10,629 nt of DNA, taken from positions 1 through 10,629 of the forward strand of contig DBCY01000038.1 in the NCBI GenBank assembly GCA_002293295.1, given 5' to 3'. Source of the DNA: Ruminococcus sp. UBA946. GTDB lineage: Bacteria; Bacillota; Clostridia; Oscillospirales; Ruminococcaceae. Shown here piece by piece: positions 1 to 5,428 of the stretch; the stretch's first letter is position 1; every line of letters begins with the position of its first letter. The notes under the pieces are model-generated. The model saw only the letters and a list, made by a program, of their open reading frames with translations, ran no database searches and was not told the DNA's origin. Position numbers and translations under genes: made by a program.

Positions 1-74
1 CTTTAAAATATTATAATATACAGTTTAATATAATTTAATATGAGTAATCTTTAAGTATGAAATTGAGGTAAAAT

Positions 75-431
75 ATGACTGATAATCTTTTGGATGATTT
101 GAGAAGCCTTGACGTTGATGTTGAAAATACCATGATTCGTTTTATGAATAATGAGGCTATGTATAAAAAATTTCTTCTTAAATTCCCTAAGGATAACAAA
201 ATCATTGAATTAGGGGAGATTATAAGGAAAAAAGATTACGGCGAAGCGGAAACGGTTGCTCATATGCTTAAGGGCGTAACGGGTAATTTAGGGCTGATTC
301 CGCTTTTCGCGAGGTTTACCATCATGGTTATCGACCTCCGTAATAAAAAATATGACAACATCGAAACGTTATACAGCGAAATTGCCGAGTATTATGAAAA
401 ACTGTGCGAAACCCTTAAGGAATATGAATAA
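75..431 (+). CDS. Stand-alone Hpt (histidine phosphotransfer) domain protein
   Basis: This 118-residue cytoplasmic protein is predicted to pass phosphoryl groups between a hybrid histidine kinase and a response regulator. The sequence shows the Hpt core motif at residues 63-73 (HMLKGVTGNLG), which matches the HxLKG pattern around the phospho-accepting histidine, here His63. The flanking sequence reads as amphipathic helices, as expected for the four-helix Hpt bundle, and the length is normal for a single-domain Hpt protein. There is no kinase, receiver or membrane segment. The start is supported by a GAGG ribosome binding site 6 bases upstream. The next gene, 77 bp downstream on the same strand, encodes a REC-HD-GYP protein and is a plausible phosphorylation partner; that pairing is inferred from adjacency. 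A TATAAT lies at 12-17, but its -35 region would fall at or beyond the left edge of the window. Confidence 0.85.
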   Translation: MTDNLLDDLRSLDVDVENTMIRFMNNEAMYKKFLLKFPKDNKIIELGEIIRKKDYGEAETVAHMLKGVTGNLGLIPLFARFTIMVIDLRNKKYDNIETLYSEIAEYYEKLCETLKEYE

Positions 432-450
432 CCGGTATATTCCTTTTATT
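417..450 (+). terminator. Weak hairpin at the 3' end of the Hpt gene
   Basis: Nine-base arms AAGGAATAT (417-425) and ATATTCCTT (437-445) enclose an 11-base loop and are followed by TTTATT. The stem overlaps the Hpt stop codon and is mostly A-U pairs. It could be a leaky terminator or attenuator between the Hpt and HD-GYP genes, or it could be chance in AT-rich DNA. Confidence 0.25.
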
Positions 451-508
451 AATGGTTACAGTAAATAAATATATGTTCTGTTTAATAATTTGGCAGGGGG
501 GATGTTAA

Positions 509-1606
509 ATGCAAAAAAGAGAAGCTTTGCTTGTCGCCGACGGCAGCAGTCAGACCCGTTCATTTATTTCGGAGCTTTTTATTGATAAGTATGAAATTCT
601 CGAAGCTAAAAACGGTTTTGAAGCTTTGGATATCCTCAAAAAGAATTATAAAGATATAGTAATAGCCGTTCTTGATATTGTTATGCCGGAATGCGACGGT
701 TTTATTGTGGCAAAGAAGATGTCCGAGGACCCGGATTTATTCAGAATCCCCGTGATTTACACTACGGCGGCAAACTGTATCGAATATGAAAATTACGGTT
801 ATGAGCTGGGGAATTCCGATGTCATATTGAAGTCCATGTTTATACCCCATGTAGTTAAGAAGCATATTGAGAATATAATAGAGCTTTACCGGTATAAGAA
901 CAACCTGGAAGAAATTGTGCGGGACCAGTCAAGGGTTTTAACTCTTCAGACCAATAAAATCCGGGAGATGAATGATTTTGTAATTGAAGCCTTAAGCACC
1001 GTGGTTGAATTCAGAAATCTCGAATCGGGAGAGCATATAAGGCGTATCAAAACATTTACAAACATTCTCCTGAATAATTTAGCCGGAGGAAGCAATTATT
1101 ATGATTTGGACATATACCAGATTAATAATATAACAAGCGCATCGGCTATGCACGACATCGGTAAAATTGCAATACCCGATTCTATTCTCCTAAAACCCGG
1201 CAGACTTACGGAAGACGAATTTGAAGTCATTAAGACCCATACTACCAAGGGCTGCGAAATACTGACAAATCTCACATTAATTGACGACCCCGAATTTAAT
1301 AACCTTTGCTATACAATATGCCGGTATCATCATGAAAGATGGGACGGCAGGGGGTATCCCGACAAACTAAAAGGGGATGAAATTCCTATCAGCGCCCAGG
1401 TAGTTTCAATTGCGGACGTTTATGACGCCCTGGTATCGGAGCGCGTGTATAAAAAGCCCATAAAGCATGAGGATGCTATAAAAATGATTACTGCGGGTGA
1501 ATGCGGAAGCTTTTCGCCGGCATTGCTTGATAATCTGATCAGTGTCGAAGAACAGTTTAAAGAGTATACCATACAGAGCGGCGCCTATAAACCCGTTAAT
1601 TCATAA
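509..1606 (+). CDS. Response regulator with REC and HD-GYP domains (predicted c-di-GMP phosphodiesterase)
   Basis: This 365-residue cytoplasmic regulator has an N-terminal receiver domain (about 5-125), a helical, probably coiled-coil linker (about 128-160) and a C-terminal HD-GYP domain (about 160-350). In the receiver, Asp56 within AVLDIVMP is the expected phosphorylation site and Lys108 is the conserved lysine. Only one residue of the usual acidic pair is present (Asp11; the next residue is Gly). The HD-GYP domain keeps His176, the HD pair His215-Asp216 in HDIGK, His244, His274-His275, the GYP signature at 282-284 in DGRGYP, and Asp303. It therefore looks catalytically complete. Proteins of this family hydrolyse cyclic di-GMP, with activity controlled by phosphorylation of the receiver. 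A strong AGGGGGG ribosome binding site lies 7 bases before the ATG. The upstream Hpt gene may feed phosphate to it; no cognate kinase is in the window. Confidence 0.93.
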   Translation: MQKREALLVADGSSQTRSFISELFIDKYEILEAKNGFEALDILKKNYKDIVIAVLDIVMPECDGFIVAKKMSEDPDLFRIPVIYTTAANCIEYENYGYELGNSDVILKSMFIPHVVKKHIENIIELYRYKNNLEEIVRDQSRVLTLQTNKIREMNDFVIEALSTVVEFRNLESGEHIRRIKTFTNILLNNLAGGSNYYDLDIYQINNITSASAMHDIGKIAIPDSILLKPGRLTEDEFEVIKTHTTKGCEILTNLTLIDDPEFNNLCYTICRYHHERWDGRGYPDKLKGDEIPISAQVVSIADVYDALVSERVYKKPIKHEDAIKMITAGECGSFSPALLDNLISVEEQFKEYTIQSGAYKPVNS

Positions 1607-1613
1607 ACATAAA

Positions 1614-1653
1614 AAGAGAGCAGCTTAAGGTAACCCTTGAAGCTGCTTTTTTA
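1614..1653. terminator. Bidirectional rho-independent terminator between convergent genes
   Basis: Arms AGCAGCTT (1619-1626) and AAGCTGCT (1640-1647) pair perfectly, with an inner AAGG/CCTT extension and a small loop. A T run follows on the plus strand and an A run precedes the stem, so the same hairpin can end the HD-GYP transcript and the convergent transglutaminase transcript. Confidence 0.85.
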
Positions 1654-1667
1654 TTATGGATTATTAA

Positions 1668-2912
1668 TCATTTTATACCGTATTTTATAAGAGCTTTTTT
1701 CGTCTTTTCGCTTACGCTGTCCGGGTCGGTATAATACATTTCAAGAGGAGTGCGGGGATAAAAGATTATTATATCAATGGTATATGTATTGTCCTTCCGG
1801 CTTGAGAGATATATATTATCGCAGAATTTATTAACGGCTTCTTTATTTGCCGATTTAAGAACAGAATATATTTTTTTATCGGTAATAAGCTGCTTATATG
1901 CTTTATCATAATCGGATTTTGAGGAGAACTGGACAGTAGCTATAAATTTATTGTTTTCTGATGCCTGCAGCAATGATTTTTTAAGAGCTTTTACCGTATC
2001 GGATAATTTTTCCGCCCTGTTTTCATTCAATTTATAATACGCCATGGAATCATCGGATGCGGACGGTATATCAAAACTAACGTCCGTCTGTTTATGTGAG
2101 TTTTTCATTGTATTATCGCTTACCATAAAATAATTGTAACGGATATTATCCGTGAATACCGATATTATATCGTCATATGTAACGTCAATATTATACCATT
2201 TATTATTGTAATACAGCTTATTCCACATATGGTCGGCATTTCCTTCCGTTATATCTGCGCCGATTACCGGAACCGATTCGATACCTAATTTTCCGCATAA
2301 AAATGAAAATGTTTTTGCATACCCGTCGCATTTTGCTGCTCCGTTCACCAGAACGCCGTAAGGATTATCCGCGTCTTCGGCATTAATATCATATGAACAG
2401 TTTTGAGCTATATAATCGTGCAGATACTTTATTTTTCCGTATGTATCTAATCCGTCCGGGATACTTTGTATTATTTTACCGGCGTTTTCATTGATTTTAT
2501 TGATTTTATTACTATATTCTGTTTTTGAACTTCTGTAATTAATGTATACTACGGTGCTGTTCATATACATTTCAGCATTCAGAGCTGATAAGTTGAACAT
2601 CAGCGGGTCATAATAATATAAAAGGTCGGCTATTAAACTCAGGTCGCTGCCTGATACCCGGTAATTAATTACAGTATCCGACCGGAAATCTGCGGCTGCG
2701 TTATAAATATGTTCAAACAGCTTTTTCTGACTGCTTGTCAGTGAATTGCAGTAATAAGGATATATATCCGTTTCTTCGGCATATATTTTAAAAGTAAAAT
2801 TATCGGACAGCGGCGTATTAAAACCCGGATATACGCCTAAAAAACCGAACGCTAATATAAAACTAAATATAATTTGTATTATTCTCCTGGACTTTCTGTT
2901 TTTATTATTCAT
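1668..2912 (-). CDS. Secreted transglutaminase-like (papain-fold) protein
   Basis: This 414-residue protein begins with a positively charged stretch (RKSRR) and a hydrophobic segment at about 11-30, reading as a signal peptide or N-terminal membrane anchor; cleavage near residue 45 (IYA-EE) is possible. The central part matches the transglutaminase-like core: Cys195 in AAKCDGYAK, His228 in DHMWNKLY and Asp243 in NIDVTYDD form the expected Cys-His-Asp triad. Bacterial proteins with this fold act as cysteine proteases, amidases or cross-linking enzymes at the cell surface, so the exact reaction is uncertain. Residues 1-150 and about 290-414 are not recognised; the C-terminal part is rich in Lys, Asp and Tyr. 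The start is supported by an AAAGGCGG ribosome binding site about 11 bases upstream and by a matching promoter. The gene is transcribed alone and ends at the shared terminator with the HD-GYP gene. Confidence 0.85.
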   Translation of the reverse strand: MNNKNRKSRRIIQIIFSFILAFGFLGVYPGFNTPLSDNFTFKIYAEETDIYPYYCNSLTSSQKKLFEHIYNAAADFRSDTVINYRVSGSDLSLIADLLYYYDPLMFNLSALNAEMYMNSTVVYINYRSSKTEYSNKINKINENAGKIIQSIPDGLDTYGKIKYLHDYIAQNCSYDINAEDADNPYGVLVNGAAKCDGYAKTFSFLCGKLGIESVPVIGADITEGNADHMWNKLYYNNKWYNIDVTYDDIISVFTDNIRYNYFMVSDNTMKNSHKQTDVSFDIPSASDDSMAYYKLNENRAEKLSDTVKALKKSLLQASENNKFIATVQFSSKSDYDKAYKQLITDKKIYSVLKSANKEAVNKFCDNIYLSSRKDNTYTIDIIIFYPRTPLEMYYTDPDSVSEKTKKALIKYGIK

Positions 2913-2952
2913 AATCAGTGATGCCGCCTTTCACACATTTGATATATTATTT

Positions 2953-2981
2953 ATTTTATCATATTTAATTTATTTTTGCAA
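2953..2981 (-). promoter_or_regulatory. Sigma-A-type promoter of the transglutaminase-like gene
   Basis: On the minus strand, TTGCAA (2976-2981) is followed after exactly 17 bases by TAAAAT (2953-2958). The -10 is preceded by TGA, an extended -10. The match is 4/6 at -35 and 5/6 at -10, and it sits 40 bases upstream of the ATG. Confidence 0.6.
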
Positions 2982-3010
2982 CCGGATTATTATGCCGTTC
3001 CAGTATCCTG

Positions 3011-3040
3011 TCATATAAAATCATATAAAATCTTATAAAA
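3011..3040. repeat. Three tandem copies of a 10-bp AT-rich repeat
   Basis: Two exact copies of tcatataaaa (3011-3020 and 3021-3030) are followed by a third with one change, tcttataaaa (3031-3040). The period of about one helical turn places the copies on the same DNA face, midway between two divergent promoters. It may be an A-tract/curvature element, a regulator binding array, or replication slippage in AT-rich DNA. Confidence 0.7.
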
Positions 3041-3045
3041 TTAAG

Positions 3046-3074
3046 TTGCAATTTTTATTAATATATGTTAATAT
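3046..3074 (+). promoter_or_regulatory. Sigma-A-type promoter of the CBS-domain gene
   Basis: TTGCAA (3046-3051) is followed after 17 bases by TAATAT (3069-3074), preceded by TGT as an extended -10. The -35 hexamer and spacer are the same as in the divergent transglutaminase promoter. The predicted transcript would start near 3081, about 60 bases before the preferred CBS start codon. Confidence 0.5.
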
Positions 3075-3126
3075 TATATAAGAGTAAATTTATTTTAACA
3101 CTGACATGATTCCCCGATTAAAATCG

Positions 3127-3134
3127 AAAGGAAG
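3127..3134 (+). promoter_or_regulatory. Ribosome binding site that fixes the CBS gene start
   Basis: AAAGGAAG lies 7 bases before the ATG at 3142. The upstream in-frame ATG at 3106 has only ttttaacactgac in front of it and no recognisable ribosome binding site, so 3142 is preferred. Confidence 0.7.
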
Positions 3135-3141
3135 ATTTCGG

Positions 3142-3576
3142 ATGAATATATTATTCTTTTTACACCCTAAAAATGACGTAGCCTTTATTTACAACCACAA
3201 TTCCGTTCAGCAGGGACTTGAAAAAATGTGCAAGTTCGGTTATACGGCACTCCCCGTTATTAACAAGGCAGGAATTTATATAGGGACTGTCAGCGAGGGT
3301 GATTTTCTGCGGCATATGCTTGAAAATAATTCCTGTACCGCCGAAGCTTATAAAAAACATAAAATTTCCGGCATTATACGTCCCGGATGGAATCCTGCGG
3401 TCAGGGTTTCCGTTACGATGGATGAGCTTCTCCTTCAGGTAATGGAACAGAATTTCCTTCCTGTGGTTGACGACAGAGGTTGTTTTATGGGGATTATAAC
3501 ACGTAAGGATGTAATTAAGTATTTTTATGAACTCAACCAGAAGCAGAATAATATAACGTCTCATATTGCGGTATAA
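3142..3576 (+). CDS. Small protein with a pair of CBS domains
   Basis: The protein has 144 residues from the preferred start at 3142; an upstream ATG at 3106 would add 12 residues but lacks a ribosome binding site. Two CBS motifs are visible. The first (about 12-60) contains GYTALPVINKAG followed by IGTVSEGDFL, and the second (about 85-130) contains FLPVVDDRGCFMGIITRKDV. Paired CBS domains fold into a Bateman module that binds adenosine nucleotides or related ligands and regulates a partner. Here there is no fused enzyme, channel or DNA-binding domain, so the partner is unknown. The protein is predicted to be cytoplasmic. It is a single-gene transcript with its own promoter and an 18-bp hairpin directly after the stop codon. 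The ligand and role cannot be told from sequence. Confidence 0.85.
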   Translation: MNILFFLHPKNDVAFIYNHNSVQQGLEKMCKFGYTALPVINKAGIYIGTVSEGDFLRHMLENNSCTAEAYKKHKISGIIRPGWNPAVRVSVTMDELLLQVMEQNFLPVVDDRGCFMGIITRKDVIKYFYELNQKQNNITSHIAV

Positions 3577-3579
3577 TAA

Positions 3580-3630
3580 AGGAGTGAGCTTTTTATAATG
3601 AAAATATAAAAAGCTCACTCCTGATATTTT
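3580..3630. terminator. Perfect 18-bp palindromic bidirectional terminator
   Basis: Arms at 3580-3597 and 3605-3622 are exact reverse complements over 18 bases, with a 7-base loop. The hairpin begins 3 bases after the CBS stop and ends 7 bases before the stop of the convergent ABC ATPase gene. The plus side runs into GATATTTTT and the minus side into TTTATTAT, so it can serve both genes. Confidence 0.85.
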
Positions 3631-4322
3631 TAACTCAATACCCCGTTCCGGCAGTCGGATACTACAAAGCCGTCGTTAATGCGTATTACCCTGGCTGCCT
3701 GATTTGCGATTTTATCGTCATGCGTTATTATTATAACCGTTTTGCCCTGCCCGTTCAAATCATACAGAATCCTCATTACCTCGGCGCCGCATTTGCTGTC
3801 GAGGTTCCCTGTCGGTTCGTCTGCCAGTATTATCGGCGGTGAGGCGGCGATTGCCCTTGCAATAGCAACTCTTTGCTGCTGTCCTCCGGACATCTGAGCC
3901 GGTTTATGTTCGGTTCTGTTTTTCAGGGATACCTTTTCAAGAGCGTGGTTGGTCAGCTCCCTGCGTATATTTTTCGGGATGCCGCGGTATAAAAGAGGAA
4001 GCTCGACATTTTCCCTTGCGGTGAGGCTCGGTATTAAATTAAAGCTCTGGAATATAAACCCTATCTCTTTATTACGGATATTGGATAGTTTGTTATCGTT
4101 TAATGCGCTTATATCCGATCCGTTAAGATAGTATTTGCCGCCGGACTGTATGTCAAGGCATCCGAGCATATTCATCAGCGTTGATTTTCCCGAGCCTGAC
4201 GAGCCGGCAATTGCTATAAATTCACCTTTATTAATTGTCAATGAAACATTCGACAGCGCGTTAATGCGGTTTTCACCCTCACCGTAGTATTTTGATATGT
4301 TTTTCAGCTCAATCAGCGGCAT
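3630..4322 (-). CDS. ABC transporter ATP-binding protein, MacB/LolD type
   Basis: This 230-residue ATPase starts at MPLIELKN. An upstream in-frame ATG at 4400 would add 26 residues with no family match, whereas the ATG at 4322 has an ideal AAGGAGAG site 8 bases upstream. All ABC motifs are present: Walker A GSSGSGKST (40-48), Q-loop Gln92 in FQSFNL, signature MSGGQQQR (144-151), Walker B ILADEP ending in Asp168-Glu169, the D-loop TGNLDS, and H-loop His201 in ITHDD. The tight similarity to the MacB/LolD/FtsE group implies a partner permease of the FtsX/MacB fold, used for export of peptides, antibiotics or lipoproteins or for sensing stress. No permease lies on either side: downstream is a terminator and the CBS gene, upstream is a divergent gene. 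It probably works with a permease encoded elsewhere, or is a remnant. Its substrate is unknown. Confidence 0.93.
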   Translation of the reverse strand: MPLIELKNISKYYGEGENRINALSNVSLTINKGEFIAIAGSSGSGKSTLMNMLGCLDIQSGGKYYLNGSDISALNDNKLSNIRNKEIGFIFQSFNLIPSLTARENVELPLLYRGIPKNIRRELTNHALEKVSLKNRTEHKPAQMSGGQQQRVAIARAIAASPPIILADEPTGNLDSKCGAEVMRILYDLNGQGKTVIIITHDDKIANQAARVIRINDGFVVSDCRNGVLS

Positions 4323-4330
4323 AACCGAGG

Positions 4331-4338
4331 CTCTCCTT
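4331..4338 (-). promoter_or_regulatory. Ribosome binding site that fixes the MacB-type ATPase start
   Basis: On the minus strand AAGGAGAG ends 8 bases before the ATG at 4322. This near-consensus site argues that translation begins there and not at the upstream in-frame ATG at 4400. Confidence 0.8.
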
Positions 4339-4426
4339 AATATGTTTATTCTCTTGATTTTTATAGTAATATTATATACCGATGTATGGCTTATAAACAT
4401 GGAAATTATTTATTATTTTAATACTA

Positions 4427-4455
4427 ACCTATAGTAAAAATAATTTACCATAGGT
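4427..4455. promoter_or_regulatory. Operator-like inverted repeat between divergent ABC ATPase genes
   Basis: ACCTATAGTAAA (4427-4438) and TTTACCATAGGT (4444-4455) are 12-base arms that match as an inverted repeat at all but one position, around a 5-base AATAA centre. It has no T run of its own and lies about 105 bases before the minus-strand ATPase start and about 100 bases before the plus-strand promoter. This suggests a dimeric regulator site more than a terminator. No regulator gene is in the window. The rest of the 4323-4617 gap is AT-rich with no supported gene; I could not place a convincing minus-strand promoter. Confidence 0.5.
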
Positions 4456-4552
4456 CAGCAGGCTTCATTAAGCTTTATATCTTTAAATATGCAAGGTTTT
4501 TTAAGAATTTGTATTTTAAAGCAAAAGAACGTAATTAATATTTACATACCAC

Positions 4553-4581
4553 TTGACAACGGGAATTTATAATGATATAAT
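4553..4581 (+). promoter_or_regulatory. Consensus sigma-A promoter for the NatA-like ATPase and exoprotein operon
   Basis: A perfect TTGACA (4553-4558) and a perfect TATAAT (4576-4581) are separated by exactly 17 bases, with TGA giving an extended -10. It lies 57 bases upstream of the preferred ATG at 4639. Full consensus at all elements predicts a strong promoter, which suggests high basal transcription or a need for repression. Confidence 0.88.
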
Positions 4582-4638
4582 TTTAACATAATTATGATTT
4601 ATATTTGGATTTATTAATTGAAGGGATGGTTAATTATT

Positions 4639-5394
4639 ATGGCGAATATTCTTGAAGTAAAAGAGCTGTCAAAAAAATATCCCAAAAAGGAAGTTTACGC
4701 GGTTGATTCAATATCTTTTGATATCGGAGAAGGTGAAATCTTTGCTCTGATCGGTCCTAACGGCGCGGGAAAAACAACAACAATCCGTATGATTTCAACC
4801 CTGATTAAAGCAAGCGGCGGTGATGCTCTCGTCTGCGGGAACAGTATCGTTAATGACGCGGATAAGGTAAGAAAATGCATTACTTATCTTCCGGACGAAG
4901 CCGGAGCCTATAAAACAATGTCAGGAATAAAATACCTTGAATTTATGGCTGGGCTTTTTGCAAAGGATTATGATGAGTCGCAGGTATTCGTCGAAAGGGC
5001 AAAATCCATATGCGGTCTGGAAGAACGGCTTAACGAAAAAATCGGCAGCTATTCAAGGGGTATGATTCGTAAGCTTCTGCTCGCGCGAGCCGTAATGAAC
5101 GCCCCCAAGCTTGCCATTATGGACGAGGCAACTTCCGGTCTTGACGTGATTAACGCGCTGGAAATACGGAAAATGATAAAAAATCTTGCCAAGGAACAGA
5201 ATATGGCGTTTCTGCTTTCATCGCACAATATGCTTGAAATTGAATATGTGTCCGACAGGGTGGGAATAATTACAAGCGGAAAACTGATAACGGTAGGCAG
5301 GATTGACGAATTAAAAGAAAGGTATAGCGCCCAGAACCTCGAAGAAGTTTTTGAAACGGTTGTCAGGGAGAATAATATAAAGTCGGAAGAATAA
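4639..5394 (+). CDS. ABC transporter ATP-binding protein, NatA/ABC-2 type
   Basis: The protein has 251 residues from MANILEVKEL. A TTG seven codons upstream (4618) is possible, but it would place the purine-rich AAGGGATGGT (4621-4630) inside the gene, and that stretch fits better as the ribosome binding site of the ATG. Motifs are Walker A GPNGAGKTT (39-47), Walker B LAIMDEATSGLD with Asp162-Glu163, and H-loop His196 in SSHNM. The Q-loop reads YLPDE in place of the usual Gln, and the signature is YSRGMIRK, a form seen in the NatA-like group. Such ATPases normally pair with an ABC-2 permease encoded just downstream for export of ions, peptides or polymers. Here the next gene, 34 bp away, encodes a secreted multidomain protein and no permease is seen. 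The ATPase probably partners with a distant permease; whether it serves the exoprotein is unknown. Confidence 0.92.
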   Translation: MANILEVKELSKKYPKKEVYAVDSISFDIGEGEIFALIGPNGAGKTTTIRMISTLIKASGGDALVCGNSIVNDADKVRKCITYLPDEAGAYKTMSGIKYLEFMAGLFAKDYDESQVFVERAKSICGLEERLNEKIGSYSRGMIRKLLLARAVMNAPKLAIMDEATSGLDVINALEIRKMIKNLAKEQNMAFLLSSHNMLEIEYVSDRVGIITSGKLITVGRIDELKERYSAQNLEEVFETVVRENNIKSEE

Positions 5395-5415
5395 AACAGT
5401 AACATAATTACGGAC

Positions 5416-5420
5416 GGAGG
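5416..5420 (+). promoter_or_regulatory. Ribosome binding site of the large exoprotein gene
   Basis: GGAGG lies 8 bases before the ATG at 5429, within the 34-bp gap after the ATPase stop. There is no hairpin or promoter in the gap, which supports co-transcription. Confidence 0.8.
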
Positions 5421-5428
5421 ACTTGTAA

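Noticed and set aside
3160..3618. 152-residue minus-strand open frame over the CBS gene
   Set aside because: It lies antisense to a well-supported CBS-domain gene, runs through the terminator hairpin, has no recognisable domain and no good ribosome binding site.
4323..4400. N-terminal extension of the MacB-type ATPase from the ATG at 4400
   Set aside because: The extra 26 residues are outside the family's normal start, and AAGGAGAG is ideally placed for the ATG at 4322.
4484..4545. CTTTAAA...TTTAAAG hairpin as a riboswitch or terminator
   Set aside because: The paired arms are only 7 all-A/T-dominated bases with a long loop, upstream of the promoter, so it is expected by chance.
4618..4638. 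TTG start for the NatA-like ATPase
   Set aside because: It would include the likely ribosome binding site as coding sequence; MANILEVKEL from the ATG at 4639 matches the normal family start.
4695..5405. Minus-strand open frames over the NatA-like ATPase gene
   Set aside because: They are antisense to a complete ABC ATPase with all motifs in frame and have no family resemblance.
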